From Caldilineaceae bacterium (GTDB lineage Bacteria > Chloroflexota > Anaerolineae > Caldilineales > Caldilineaceae): a stretch of DNA of 64,000 nt. Below the pieces are notes generated by a model. The model saw nothing but the letters and a program-made list of their open reading frames with translations, did no database searches and was not told where the DNA came from. Position numbers and translations under genes: made by a program. Within the stretch, counting starts at the first letter, position 1; the number at the start of each line of letters is the position of its first letter. This document shows positions 48,378 to 57,450 of the stretch, one piece after another. The stretch is taken from contig JAJDXQ010000010.1 in NCBI GenBank assembly GCA_022823185.1, positions 62,001-126,000 of the forward strand. Reading direction: 5' to 3'.

Positions 48378-49073
48378 ATGACGAATACGCAACTCTCTGC
48401 CGAAACCATCGAAGCGCTGCGCCGGATCGACAGCGCCACGATCGCCAATGCCATCGAACATTTCGAGGTGCGCGATCCGGTCACCGGCTATGCCTCGCTG
48501 GAGCTGCAATGTCAGTTCCCCGAGAACGAGCCGATGGTCGGATTCGCGGTGACCGCGACGCAAGACACCACCAGTGCCGGCGACGACAGGCCCAATCGCC
48601 TGCACGACGTTCTGGACATGGTCGCGGCCGCGCCCAAACCGGTCGTCCTGGCCGTGCAGTACACGGGCGGGGACCGGATGCGCAGCTGTCTGGCCGGCGA
48701 CATGTTCTGCTCGGCGCTGCAGAAGCTGGGCGGGGTCGGCATTGTGACCGATCTGGGGAGCCGGGACTTTCAAGGCATAGCGCAGCGGGCGCCGGGGTTT
48801 CAGCTCTTCTGCGCGGGCGCTGTCGTCTCGCACGGCTATGGCGCGTATACCAATACGGGCACAACAATTTCAATCTACGGCCTGACCATCCAGCCCGGCG
48901 ACCTGTTGCACGGGGACGCCAACGGTGTCGTCTCAATTCCTCTCTCGATCGCCGAGGAGGTTGTCGACCAGGCGCAACGCGTCCTGGAGGTGGAGCGGTC
49001 CTACTTCGATTTCCTTGCCAGCGAGGCGTACAGCTACGAGGGGTTGAAGAAGCGCATGGGACGCGATGAGTAG
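48378..49073 (+). CDS. RraA-family protein (4-hydroxy-4-methyl-2-oxoglutarate aldolase-like)
   Basis: The 231-aa protein has IDSATIANAIEHFEVRDPVT near the start. The family core is GDMFCSALQKLGGVGIVTDL and GSRDFQGIA with Arg and Asp as pyruvate/metal ligands. GLTIQPGDLLHGDANGVVSI, with the DxxG motif, follows. RraA-like proteins in catabolic operons act as class-II HMG/oxaloacetate-type aldolases; only a subset regulates RNase E. Placement between an LDH2 enzyme and a sugar importer favours the aldolase role. ATG 48378 has AAGGAGATCACA upstream. Confidence 0.85.
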   Translation: MTNTQLSAETIEALRRIDSATIANAIEHFEVRDPVTGYASLELQCQFPENEPMVGFAVTATQDTTSAGDDRPNRLHDVLDMVAAAPKPVVLAVQYTGGDRMRSCLAGDMFCSALQKLGGVGIVTDLGSRDFQGIAQRAPGFQLFCAGAVVSHGYGAYTNTGTTISIYGLTIQPGDLLHGDANGVVSIPLSIAEEVVDQAQRVLEVERSYFDFLASEAYSYEGLKKRMGRDE

Positions 49074-49130
49074 CGGCCTTGCCGCCCGCATCTCCGGTCA
49101 CATTTGAGCAGGATCCAGAGGAGAGTCCAG

Positions 49131-50147
49131 ATGACGGCGAATCAAACGCCGCCCACACGCGTGGAATCGGCGCGCGCCCGCGTCCGGGAACTGATGGCGC
49201 CCCGCGAGTCCGGCGTATTCCTGGCCCTGGTGATCTTCTTTGTGGTCATGTACACGGTTTCGCCGATATTTCGGAGGCCGTTCAACCTGACCACGATTCT
49301 CAGGCAGATTTCAGTCACATCGATCGTGGCGATGGGGCAGACACTGGTGATCGTATCGGGCGCGTTCGATCTGTCGCAGGGGTCGATAGCCGGCCTGGCC
49401 GCGATGGTCACGGCCAAACTGTGGAAAAACGCAGGTCTTGATCCGCCGATCGCCATTATCGGGGGGTTGGGGGTCGGCGTGTTGTGCGGCTTTCTCAACG
49501 GTGTTTTGGCGGCTCGCTTTCGTCTTCATCCGATTGTGATGACGCTTGCCACCGGCGCGGTCTTTCTGGGCGTCAATTTCTATATCACGCGCGGAGAGTC
49601 GATCATCGGCCTGCCCGATGGTCTGACCTGGCTGGGCAAAGGGCTAATCGGTCCGGTGCCGGCTTTGATCGTCCTGATGTTTATCGTCGCCTTTCTCATG
49701 CACATTTTGTTGACGCGAACACTCTTCGGGCTGCGTGTGCGCATGATCGGCGGCAACTTGAAGGCCAGCCAGGACGTGGGCATGAATGTTGAACGCATCC
49801 GCGTCGGTATCTTCACCCTGAGCGGCTTTCTGTCGGCGTTGGGCGGGATCGTCCTGTTGGGCCGGGTGGGCAATGCGCTGCCCCAGATCGGCCAGGGGTT
49901 GCTCTTCCCGGTGGTCACAGCCGCGATCGTGGGCGGCACACTGCTGACCGGCGGCGTCGGCTCGATGGCCGGCACGTTGATCGGCGCCGCCATCATGGGG
50001 ATTGCCCGCAACTCTCTCGTCGTCTTGCAGCTGAACATCTATCTGCAGGATATCGTGCAGGGCATGTTGGTGGTGGTGGCCCTGTTGATCGACCAGTTCC
50101 GACGAGGAGAGTTAAACTGGCGCATCATTTTGGGCCGCGATCGTTAG
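49131..50147 (+). CDS. Ribose-type ABC transporter permease (RbsC family)
   Basis: The 338-aa protein has eight to ten hydrophobic segments. The family motifs are VAMGQTLVIVSGAFDLSQGS (normally GGIDLSVGS), GFLNGVLAARFRLHPIVMTL (normally GxxNGxxV...PPFIVTL) and GGTLLTGGVGSMAGTLIGAA. It forms the channel of a monosaccharide-type importer with the receptor and ATPase that follow. ATG 49131 follows AGAGGAGAGTCCAG; nine upstream codons in frame are ignored. Confidence 0.9.
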   Translation: MTANQTPPTRVESARARVRELMAPRESGVFLALVIFFVVMYTVSPIFRRPFNLTTILRQISVTSIVAMGQTLVIVSGAFDLSQGSIAGLAAMVTAKLWKNAGLDPPIAIIGGLGVGVLCGFLNGVLAARFRLHPIVMTLATGAVFLGVNFYITRGESIIGLPDGLTWLGKGLIGPVPALIVLMFIVAFLMHILLTRTLFGLRVRMIGGNLKASQDVGMNVERIRVGIFTLSGFLSALGGIVLLGRVGNALPQIGQGLLFPVVTAAIVGGTLLTGGVGSMAGTLIGAAIMGIARNSLVVLQLNIYLQDIVQGMLVVVALLIDQFRRGELNWRIILGRDR

Positions 50148-50309
50148 CCTGGCCGGCGCCGGACCCGGCTTGCGGCGACGAACGGCCCTTGTGGCCGCTG
50201 ACCGTGGGCCACAGATTTAAGGAGGTGGCATTTGAGAAAAACTGTCCTGCGTTACGGGTCGCATCACACAGTTGCATTCCATGTTTTTCAGACAGGGGAG
50301 GAAAGAGCA

Positions 50310-51329
50310 ATGAAGCGTCTGCTTTTGGGCACAGTGTTGATGGTCCTGCTGGTTGTGGGGCTGGCTGCCTGCACCATGCCGGAAACGGTGGTCGTTGAGA
50401 GGGAGCCGGATTGCGGCGAAACCGAGCGGTACATCGTCAGCGCGCCGCTGGTGCATCCTTACATTACAGCCTGGCAGGGCGGCGCCGAGGCCGCCGCGGA
50501 GGAGTTGGGCGTGGAGATCGTCTTCCTGGCGCCGGCTGAATACAGCCCTGAGAAGCAGTTGGATATGACGGAGTCCGCCCTCTCTCTTCCCTGCATCGCG
50601 GGCCTTAGCGTGATGACGGGCGTGCCGGATATCATGGAAGGTATCCTGGCCCAGGCCAAAGAGAGAGGACTTGGCACCACCCAGAATGCCTCCTGCTCCG
50701 AGGCGGTCAATGCCGACGTATGCATGGCGACGGACTTCTACACAGCCGGCGCGACAGTAGCCGAACGACTGGTGGAGTTGATGGGCGGCGAAGGCAATGT
50801 GGTGGTTGCCTTTGGCGAGCCTGGCAACGTGGTCGATAAGGACCGCCAGGCCGGGCTTGAGGACTACTTCGCCGAACATGCGCCGGACATCAAGGTGATC
50901 GGCGTGTTGATCGACTGCGACAACCCGGAGGGCACGGTCCGCTGCGCGGAAGAGGCCCTGGTCACCTATCCTGAGATGGATGCCTACTACTCGCTCGGCA
51001 ACCTGAATTCGGTGGGCGCGACGGTGGCCTTCCCAGATGCCGGCCGCGACGATGTTATCGTTACGGGTGTGGACGACGCGCCGGAGATCGTCGAGGGAAT
51101 CCGCACTGGAACCGTCTCCTTCACCTACGTTCAGCAGCCCTATGGTCAGGGTTACCTGGCGGTCTACATTCCGTGGATGATCAAGCACCAGGGCGTGCAG
51201 GCTACCGCCCAGTATCTTGACACCCGCATCACGCTTGTCGACCAGTCCAACATCGACAGCTACCAGGATACGATGAAGCAGAATTTCCTGGAGATCAAAG
51301 AGATAGTCGAAACGGAAGTCATGCAGTAA
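50310..51329 (+). CDS. Ribose-type ABC transporter substrate-binding lipoprotein
   Basis: The 339-aa periplasmic-binding-protein-like receptor has a signal and lipobox (VLLVVGLAACTMPE). The type-I fold is shown by LVHPYITAWQGGAEAAAEEL, TDFYTAGATVAERLVELMGG, NVVVAFGEPGNVVDKDRQAG and VIVTGVDDAPEIVEGIRTGT. Four non-lipobox cysteines (in DCGET, SLPCIAG, DCDNPEGTVRC) are more than usual and may form disulfides. ATG 50310 has GGGGAGGAAAGAGC upstream; a longer frame from 50232 lacks a signal at its start. Confidence 0.88.
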   Translation: MKRLLLGTVLMVLLVVGLAACTMPETVVVEREPDCGETERYIVSAPLVHPYITAWQGGAEAAAEELGVEIVFLAPAEYSPEKQLDMTESALSLPCIAGLSVMTGVPDIMEGILAQAKERGLGTTQNASCSEAVNADVCMATDFYTAGATVAERLVELMGGEGNVVVAFGEPGNVVDKDRQAGLEDYFAEHAPDIKVIGVLIDCDNPEGTVRCAEEALVTYPEMDAYYSLGNLNSVGATVAFPDAGRDDVIVTGVDDAPEIVEGIRTGTVSFTYVQQPYGQGYLAVYIPWMIKHQGVQATAQYLDTRITLVDQSNIDSYQDTMKQNFLEIKEIVETEVMQ

Positions 51330-51346
51330 GAGGCGCGAGGACGCTC

Positions 51347-51380
51347 GAGGAGCGGGGAGAGAGCTCTCTTCCCGCTCCTC
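51347..51380. repeat. 34-bp near-perfect palindrome between receptor and ATPase genes
   Basis: Two 17-bp arms, GAGGAGCGGGGAGAGAG and its complement with one G-T, meet with no spacer. It lies 18 bp after the receptor stop. In RNA it would form a stable hairpin, which could protect the receptor mRNA from 3' decay or reduce ATPase expression. There is no T-run, so it is not called a terminator. Confidence 0.65.
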
Positions 51381-51401
51381 ATAGCAAGTGTGAGTATACC
51401 C

Positions 51402-52160
51402 ATGAGCATTGAGCACGCGGTTGAGATGCGAGGAATCTCGAAGAGATTTGGCACCGTCCAGGCGCTCAACGGCGTCGATCTGGAGTTGCGGCGCGGGGAG
51501 CTGTTGGGTCTGGTGGGCGACAATGCGGCCGGAAAGTCCACGCTGATGAAGACGCTTTATGGGTCGGTGATTCCGGACGCGGGCGAAATCTTCATCGAAG
51601 GGCAGAAGGCCGCGCTGCGCAATCCCCGCGATGCCCAGGCACTGGGCCTGGCGATGATCTACCAGGACCTGGCCGTCTTCAACAACCTCGACGTTGCCGC
51701 CAATGTCTTCACCGGGCGGGAGTATACCAGGCGGGTCCTGGGCATCACGTTTCTCGACAAGAAGAGGATGTACAACGAGTCGGAAGCGCTGCTGTCGCGG
51801 CTGCGCATCAACATCAGCTCGCCCAAGCTGCTGGTCGAGAGGATGTCCGGGGGGCAACGCCAGATGGTGGCCGTTGCGCGGGCGATCGGCTTCGATGCGA
51901 CGATTCTGATCATGGATGAGCCGACAGCCGCTTTGGGGGTGAAGGAGGCCAACACCTTGCTGGACCTCATGTCTGAACTGCGCGATCAAGGAATATCGAT
52001 CATCCTGATCACGCACCGCATCAGCGATGTGCTGTCTATCGGAGACCGAGTGATGGTGCTGAAGGGCGGGGAAAGGCAAGGGGTCCTCAACGTTGAGGAT
52101 TCGACGCTGGAGGATGTGGAGTACCTGATTGTGCGCGGGCGGCCTGACGGCAGCGGCTAG
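51402..52160 (+). CDS. Ribose-type ABC transporter ATP-binding protein, single domain
   Basis: The 252-aa ATPase resembles the N-terminal half of RbsA/XylG. It has ISKRFGTVQALNGVDLELRR, Walker A GDNAAGKSTLMKTL, the YQDLAVFNNLDVAANVFTGR Q-loop region, signature MSGGQRQMVAVARAI, Walker B ILIMDEPTAALGV and H-loop THRISDV. RbsA normally has two ATPase halves; this single-domain form must dimerise. ATG 51402 is used; GTG 51390 adds four residues. The region upstream has no strong ribosome site, perhaps because of the palindrome. Confidence 0.9.
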   Translation: MSIEHAVEMRGISKRFGTVQALNGVDLELRRGELLGLVGDNAAGKSTLMKTLYGSVIPDAGEIFIEGQKAALRNPRDAQALGLAMIYQDLAVFNNLDVAANVFTGREYTRRVLGITFLDKKRMYNESEALLSRLRINISSPKLLVERMSGGQRQMVAVARAIGFDATILIMDEPTAALGVKEANTLLDLMSELRDQGISIILITHRISDVLSIGDRVMVLKGGERQGVLNVEDSTLEDVEYLIVRGRPDGSG

Positions 52161-52227
52161 TGGTTTGCGCCGCGCCCGACCCACCGAAGACCATTCAGGA
52201 ATCAGTAAGCAACAAGGGGCTGATGCG

Positions 52228-53073
52228 ATGGCAGAGAAGAGAGTTCCCTTTGCGGCTGGGTTTGACAAAGCCACCCTGATCACGGGCGGCAGCAAGGGAA
52301 TCGGCTCAGGTTGCGCCCGGGTCTTCACGCGGGCGGGCGCGCGCGTCGTGATCTGCGACATCGACCAGGAGACCGGCCGCGCGCTGGCCGCTGAACTGAC
52401 CGCGACCGGGCCGGGGAAGTGCCACTTTGAAGCGTGTGATGTGCGTGAACCAGCCCAGGTCGAGCGGGTCATCGAGCAGACGGCGGCGCGCTTTGGACGG
52501 CTGGACTGTCTCATCAACAACGCCGGTCAACACCCACCGCATCAGCCGATCGACAGTTTCTCAATCGAGGATTTCAAAGAACTCCTGCAGCTGAATCTCG
52601 TCAGCGTCTTCGCCGCATGCAAGTACGCGCTTCCGCATCTGCGCAAGACGGGCGGCAGCATTATCAACCTGGGCAGCATCGTGGGCGCGATGGGGCAGTG
52701 GCAGGCTGCCACCTACTGCGCTTCCAAGGGCGGCGTTCACGGCTTCACGAAGGCGCTGGCGATTGACGAAGCCAGGCACGGTGTGCGGGTGAATGCCATC
52801 ATGCCCGGCAATATCCTTACCCAGAGCCGCCTGGATCTTGAAGCCACCATGGAATACGGCCAGGCGTTTCACGACTTTGTGGAGACATGGCAGTGGACGG
52901 GGCGCAGCGGGACGATAGAAGAGGCGGGCAATCTCTGTCTCTTTCTGGCAAGCGATGCGGCCAGCTTCATCACCGGCGCGGAACTGCCCCTCACCGGCGG
53001 CATTGAGCTTGGCCAGGGCCCCAAAGTGACCGTCAGCGAGGATGAAGTGAAACCACTCGCGGCTAGTGGCTAA
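52228..53073 (+). CDS. SDR-family oxidoreductase
   Basis: The 281-aa protein has TLITGGSKGIGSGCARVFTR (cofactor loop), VICDIDQETG (NAD-type Asp), CLINNAGQ, INLGSIVGAMGQ with catalytic Ser, and YCASKGGVHGFTKALAIDEA with Tyr and Lys. The tail (GGIELGQGPKVTVSEDEVK) is longer than typical. It closes the ribose-type transporter operon and probably oxidises the imported sugar or its acid. ATG 52228 has AAGGGG 12 bp upstream; a 33-codon longer frame is considered non-coding. Confidence 0.86.
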   Translation: MAEKRVPFAAGFDKATLITGGSKGIGSGCARVFTRAGARVVICDIDQETGRALAAELTATGPGKCHFEACDVREPAQVERVIEQTAARFGRLDCLINNAGQHPPHQPIDSFSIEDFKELLQLNLVSVFAACKYALPHLRKTGGSIINLGSIVGAMGQWQAATYCASKGGVHGFTKALAIDEARHGVRVNAIMPGNILTQSRLDLEATMEYGQAFHDFVETWQWTGRSGTIEEAGNLCLFLASDAASFITGAELPLTGGIELGQGPKVTVSEDEVKPLAASG

Positions 53074-53687
53074 GACACGCCACGGCCCGCTCGCGACTTT
53101 CTTCCGCTCATTCCTAGGAATCCCGTTCTCTGACTAACCTGAATTCGGAGTTAAACGGTGGCTGGCAGGGAGGATGGAATTAGCTCCACAAAGCGCGTGT
53201 AACTGAACAGAGCAGGAAACTCGCTGCGCGTGCGCTCACTTACACCGAAGTCAGATTAAGTGATGATCGCTGACGGCAAGCCATCCGCCAGTCGCGGCGG
53301 TCCTCACGATTGCCGCCGACTTGCTCACTGTCCGCAATCCCATCGTCACAGAGCCCCTGAAGCCAGCCGGTGTTCCCGCGCCGCGATGCGGGCATTGGCG
53401 GAACCCATTGGGCTGGACAGCTTTGGCCAATGGACACACAACGTCGGCGGGGCACGTTTTTGCGGGGGGCGTTGCGGGGTGTGTCCCCCCGCACAAGGGA
53501 AGCCGCTTGCGGCTGACCGCCCCAGATGAGGAGAGAGGGGAGAGAAGTGAGGAGTGAGAAAGACAAGCTAACGCGCGGAATCGTCCAGATTGGGGTGGTG
53601 GTTCAGGGACGGTGGTTCAGTCGTTGCGATTGATGTATGATTGAAATTTGAACTGTGGAGTGGGGCCCCGGCCACAGAGGAGATCAT
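53074..53687. other. Intergenic region with two-hairpin repeat element
   Basis: These 614 bp lack a credible gene; small frames in both directions have no recognisable motif. The two-hairpin element at 53464-53520 is the notable structure. A purine-rich tract, GAGGAGAGAGGGGAGAGAAG (53527-53546), follows and resembles arms of other palindromes in the window. Confidence 0.55.
53464..53520 (+). repeat. Two-hairpin dispersed element, copy 1
   Basis: GGGGGGCGT leads into stem 1 (TGCGGGG/CCCCGCA, 53473-53493), then CAAGGGA, stem 2 (AGCCG-CTTG-CGGCT, 53501-53514) and GACCGC. The same order in inverted orientation is at 56143-56200, with stem 2 changed on both sides. Confidence 0.7.
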
Positions 53688-54734
53688 ATGATAACGAAAA
53701 CTGTGGATGAACTTCATACACTGGTCAAGCGGGTTTTGCTGGCCGCGGGCGCGGACGAAGACAACGCCGAGGAGACGGCCCATCACCTGGCGCTTTCCAA
53801 CCTCAGCGGAGTGGACACGCACGGCATCTGGCACATCCCCATCTACGTGGCCGCAATCCAGGCCAACGAGCTTCTGCCGGCGGCCAAACCGGCGATTCTG
53901 CAGGAGACGGCCACGAGCGCGCTGGTGACGGGCAACTGGACGTTCGGCCATGTAACGGCGAAGTACGCGATGGAGCTGGCGATCGGCAAGGCCAGAACGG
54001 AGAACGCGGCCGTGGTGGGCGTTGTGCAGACGTACCATATCGGGCGGCTGGGCACCTACGTGGAGATGGCGGCTGCGGAGAAAATGATCGGCATGGTCTG
54101 GGGCGGTGGTTACGGCCAGGTGGCGCCTTTGGCGGTGCCATACGGCGGGAAGACGCGCACGCTGCATACGAATCCGATATCGATCGGGCTGCCGGCCGGC
54201 GGGGAATCGACGATGATGTTTGACTGGGCCACGACCGCGCTCTCCGGGGTCAAAGTGGAAAATGCCTACCGCCGCGGCGAGCAGCTGCCGCCGGACAGCA
54301 TCGTTGACAAGGATGGCAACCCGAGCACAGACCCGGGCGATTTTCACGCGGGCGGGGGGTATTTGCCGTTTGGCGGGCACAAAGGCTATACGCTGATGAT
54401 GGCGGCCGAGTTCCTTGGGCGGATCTTTACGGGCGCGGACAGCTATGTGGAGGCGGGACGGGGCGGCACGATCTTTCCGCATCAGGGTGTGACGATGATG
54501 GCGATCAGGGCGGACCTGTTTCAGCCGTTCGCCGACTATGCGGAACGGGCAGACGAGATGGAGCGGCGGGTGCGGGCCGTGCCGCCGGCTCCGGGCTTCG
54601 ACGGGGTGCTGGCGCCGGGGGATATGGAGGCGCTTGCAAGGGAGCGGCGACGGCGCGAGGGCATCCCAATCGCTGAAGATGTCTGGCAGTCCTTCGTTGA
54701 GACCGCTGCGTCGGTCGGGGTGGAAATCGCGTAG
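53688..54734 (+). CDS. LDH2/MDH2-family NAD(P)-dependent oxidoreductase (paralog 2)
   Basis: This 348-aa enzyme is colinear with the protein at 47278 and has the same active-site motifs: DTHGIWHIPIYVAAIQ with catalytic His, TYHIGRLGTYVEMAAAEKMI, LHTNPISIGLPAGGESTMMF and FGGHKGYTLMMAAEFLGRIF. Differences are scattered and conservative, so both copies should be active, perhaps on related 2-keto acids. ATG 53688 follows GAGGAGATCAT. It is the last plus-strand gene before the minus-strand block. Confidence 0.9.
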   Translation: MITKTVDELHTLVKRVLLAAGADEDNAEETAHHLALSNLSGVDTHGIWHIPIYVAAIQANELLPAAKPAILQETATSALVTGNWTFGHVTAKYAMELAIGKARTENAAVVGVVQTYHIGRLGTYVEMAAAEKMIGMVWGGGYGQVAPLAVPYGGKTRTLHTNPISIGLPAGGESTMMFDWATTALSGVKVENAYRRGEQLPPDSIVDKDGNPSTDPGDFHAGGGYLPFGGHKGYTLMMAAEFLGRIFTGADSYVEAGRGGTIFPHQGVTMMAIRADLFQPFADYAERADEMERRVRAVPPAPGFDGVLAPGDMEALARERRRREGIPIAEDVWQSFVETAASVGVEIA

Positions 54735-54922
54735 GCTGCGCTGGGCGCGGCCCGCAGGCGCCCGGCGTCGGGTGCGGCAATGCAAAGGCGAAGCGGCGGA
54801 TACGGCGTTGGGAATCGCCCCGCGCGGCGCAGGCGCTCTGGTAAATCGCGCGTACGCCCCAAACAGCGGACTGTATTCTCTGCTATCTATTTCTGAACGC
54901 TCAGGGCAGTTTGAAGCGCACT

Positions 54923-55891
54923 TCAGCTGTCAGGCGTGACCAGGTGCAGCGGCTCCAGCCCCTGGGAGACCCGGTCGACGTTGTTGGCCGCGGCCTGGCC
55001 GCGGCGCTGCGTGGTCTCCCTGGTTACGCCGGCGATGTGCGGCGTACAGAACATGTTGTCCATCTGCAGCAGCGGGTGGGCGCTCGGCAGCGGCTCGGTC
55101 GCGAACGCGTCCATGCCGGCGGCCCGGATCTGCCCGCTCTGTAACGCCTCGACCAGCGCGTCCTCATCCACCAGCAGCCCGCGCGCCACGTTGATGAGCA
55201 CGGCAGTCGGCTTCATCAACTCGAACTGCGGCGCCCCAATCATGTGCTTGGTCAGGGCTGTGCTGGGCGTGTGGAGGGACAGATAGTCGGCCTCGGCGAT
55301 CACGTGATCCATGGCGCTGGGATCCCCGAAGAAGGAGACATGACACTCGTCGCGCACGGATTGCGGGATGTCGGCGATGTCGATGGCCATGACCTCCATG
55401 CCCATTGCGTGGCCGCGCTTGGCCAGCTCTCGCCCGCTGGCGCCGAGCCCGATCAGGCCGAGCTTCTTGCCGGCCAGCTCGTCGTTCAGCGGCAGGCTGA
55501 AGAGTTCGGCGCGCATGTTCGCCTGCGCTGTGCGATGGTTCTTGGCGATCAGGAGCATCAGGGTAAGCGCGTGCTCGGCCAGGGCGATGGCGCTGAAGGG
55601 GCCGGGCGTATTGGCGAACGGCATCTCCTTTCTGAAGAAGTATGGCATGTCCCAGTGATCGACGCCGACCGAAAGAACCTGCCACAGCTTGACGCCGGCG
55701 TCGACAGCCGCATCGACCATCTCGTGCGTGCAGCCCGCGCACGCCACCACCACGTCGACACCCTCAAACTGCGGGGCGACCGGCTTGTCGTGATCGTACA
55801 TCTTGATTGGATAACGTCCGTCTACCGCTTCGACAAAGCCATCGTACCAGTACTGCATGACGGGATTGAAGGGAAGAAAGAGAATTTGCAT
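54923..55891 (-). CDS. D-2-hydroxyacid dehydrogenase family protein
   Basis: The 322-aa NAD-dependent enzyme has the cofactor loop LGLIGLGASGRELAKRGHAM and the catalytic triad Arg (INVARGLLVDEDALVEAL), Glu (DAFATEPLPS) and His (CTPHIAGVTRETTQRRG). WQVLSVGVDHWDMPYF is the substrate loop. It interconverts 2-hydroxy and 2-keto acids such as glycerate or phosphoglycerate analogues. The start at ATG 55891 has weak purines upstream. It is separated from the rest of the minus block by a 460-bp repeat-containing gap. Confidence 0.9.
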   Translation of the reverse strand: MQILFLPFNPVMQYWYDGFVEAVDGRYPIKMYDHDKPVAPQFEGVDVVVACAGCTHEMVDAAVDAGVKLWQVLSVGVDHWDMPYFFRKEMPFANTPGPFSAIALAEHALTLMLLIAKNHRTAQANMRAELFSLPLNDELAGKKLGLIGLGASGRELAKRGHAMGMEVMAIDIADIPQSVRDECHVSFFGDPSAMDHVIAEADYLSLHTPSTALTKHMIGAPQFELMKPTAVLINVARGLLVDEDALVEALQSGQIRAAGMDAFATEPLPSAHPLLQMDNMFCTPHIAGVTRETTQRRGQAAANNVDRVSQGLEPLHLVTPDS

Positions 55892-56354
55892 TTGTCTGAA
55901 CCTCGTAGAGCAGTGATCAGTGGTTAGTTGTCAGTTGTCAGTGAACGGCATGCGCATTGCACTCCATGATGCCATGTAAGCAGTGGGGCATCAAACCGAC
56001 GCCGGTCAGGGGTGCAACCCAAAATGGGGGTGAACTTTCGTACACCTCAGGCAATGACTAAGCTAAAGCCAAGTCACGTCCCCGATCAGGGCAAGCGCCG
56101 TCCCCACTGACCACTCGCCACTGATCACTGACCACTGCAGTTGTGCGGTCGGGCCTTCGGCCCTCCCTTGTGCGGGGGGATTCCCCCCGCAACGCCCCCC
56201 AGACACCATGCCACGTTGGCGCCGCGTCGCCGGCGTACTGTCTGTACCACCGGTCGCCCACCCACGTCGCGCCGCGAAGCCGTCCCCCGTGACCACGGTA
56301 GGGGCAGGCCTTGTGCCTGCCCACTCTCACCCCAAAACTGGACTGCACCCCCGG
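55892..56354. other. Intergenic region with CAGTG repeats and the second two-hairpin element
   Basis: These 463 bp contain no supported gene. They begin with a GATCAGTGGTTAGTTGTCAG tract (55915-55934) and later hold CCACTGATCACTGACCACTG (56118-56137), the reverse complement of the same motif. The two-hairpin element follows at 56143-56200. Confidence 0.55.
56143..56200 (-). repeat. Two-hairpin dispersed element, copy 2 (inverted)
   Basis: On the minus strand this reads GGGGGGCGT, stem 1 (TGCGGGGGG-AAT-CCCCCCGCA), CAAGGGA, stem 2 (GGGCC-GAA-GGCCC), then GACCGC. Flanks and spacing equal those of copy 1 at 53464. In stem 2 three of five pairs are replaced by other complementary pairs. Confidence 0.7.
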
Positions 56355-57404
56355 TCAGGCTGCGACCGAGACGCCGAGGCTGTCGGCCGTTTCGACCATC
56401 TCCTGCCAGATGCTGTCTTCGACGGGGATGCCGTCTGCGCCGCGCTGCTGCGCGGTGCGGTATTCGGGTTCGCCGGGGAAGAGGACCTCGTCAACGCCGG
56501 GTTGCGGGCGGGCCGACTTTACCCAGGCGATCTGCTCCTGGACGGTCTCGATGAACTCGTCGTAGGGAAGCAGGGCGTCGATGTTGATGGCCTGGAAGTA
56601 AACGCCGTTGCCGGTCTGCTCGCGCTCTTTGCCGGTGCAGCCGGCGCCGGAGAGCGCACCCGCCAGCAGCTCGGCCACGATGCCCAGGGCGAAGCCCTTG
56701 TGGCCGACGATTCCGCCCAGGGGCAGGAGCGCGCCTGCCGGGGGGCCGTAGAAGGCGGCCGGATCGGTGGTGGGGTTGCCGTCGGCGTCGATGATCACGC
56801 CGTCGGGCAGCTGTTTGCCCGCATATTGGGTGACCCGGACCTTGCCTTCCGGAAATACCGATGTCGTGATATCGACCATAACAGGCCACGGCCCTCCGCT
56901 CGGCATGGCGAAGGAAATGGGATTGGGTGAGAGCCGCCGCTCGGCGCCTCCCCATGGGGCCACCGAGCCGCTGGTGCCGTAGGAGTTGACGACCGCCATG
57001 CCGATCATACGCGCCTCGGCCGCCATGGTGGGGTATTCGCCCACGCGCCCCACGTGCTGGCTGCCGCGCACGACGACCGTGCCGATGGCAACCTGCCGCG
57101 CCTTTTCGATCGCCAGCTGCATCGCCTGCCGGGCGATCACCATGCCCCAGCCCTGATGCGCCTGGATGACGGCTGAGGCCGCGGTCTCGCGTTCGATCTC
57201 GATGGGCGTACCCGGCCGGATCGCGCCGCTGCGAATCTGGCCGACGTATTGCGGTATGCGCATCACGCCATGCGAGTCGTGCCCAAACAGGTTGGCGCGC
57301 ACCAGTATCTCGCAGACGGTTTCCGACTCGGCGTGGGGCGAGCCGGCCGCATCCAGGATCCGAATGCCGATCTCTTGCAGCTGGGCTGCGGTCAGATATT
57401 TCAT
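56355..57404 (-). CDS. LDH2/MDH2-family oxidoreductase (paralog 3, divergent)
   Basis: The 349-aa protein has LVRANLFGHDSHGVMRIPQY (catalytic His in DSHG), VVRGSQHVGRVGEYPTMAAE, LSPNPISFAMPSGGPWPVMV and GIVGHKGFALGIVAELLAGA. The HDSHGVxRIPxY signature is that of the main malate/L-lactate/ureidoglycolate-like group, unlike the DTHGIW type of the two plus-strand copies. ATG 57404 lies 46 bp after a phytanoyl-dioxygenase gene on the same strand, so the two are probably cotranscribed. Confidence 0.9.
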   Translation of the reverse strand: MKYLTAAQLQEIGIRILDAAGSPHAESETVCEILVRANLFGHDSHGVMRIPQYVGQIRSGAIRPGTPIEIERETAASAVIQAHQGWGMVIARQAMQLAIEKARQVAIGTVVVRGSQHVGRVGEYPTMAAEARMIGMAVVNSYGTSGSVAPWGGAERRLSPNPISFAMPSGGPWPVMVDITTSVFPEGKVRVTQYAGKQLPDGVIIDADGNPTTDPAAFYGPPAGALLPLGGIVGHKGFALGIVAELLAGALSGAGCTGKEREQTGNGVYFQAINIDALLPYDEFIETVQEQIAWVKSARPQPGVDEVLFPGEPEYRTAQQRGADGIPVEDSIWQEMVETADSLGVSVAA

Positions 57405-57450
57405 GTCAGATGCTCCAGGTGGATGTGTTGCGGAGTCCGGTGGCCGCCGG

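Noticed and set aside
50217..52520. 767-codon open frame antisense to the ribose-type importer
   Set aside because: The plus-strand receptor, ATPase and SDR have clear family motifs; the antisense frame is low-complexity.
53240..53566. Small frames in the 53.1-53.7 kb gap
   Set aside because: They cover the two-hairpin repeat, have no ribosome site or motif, and occur on both strands.
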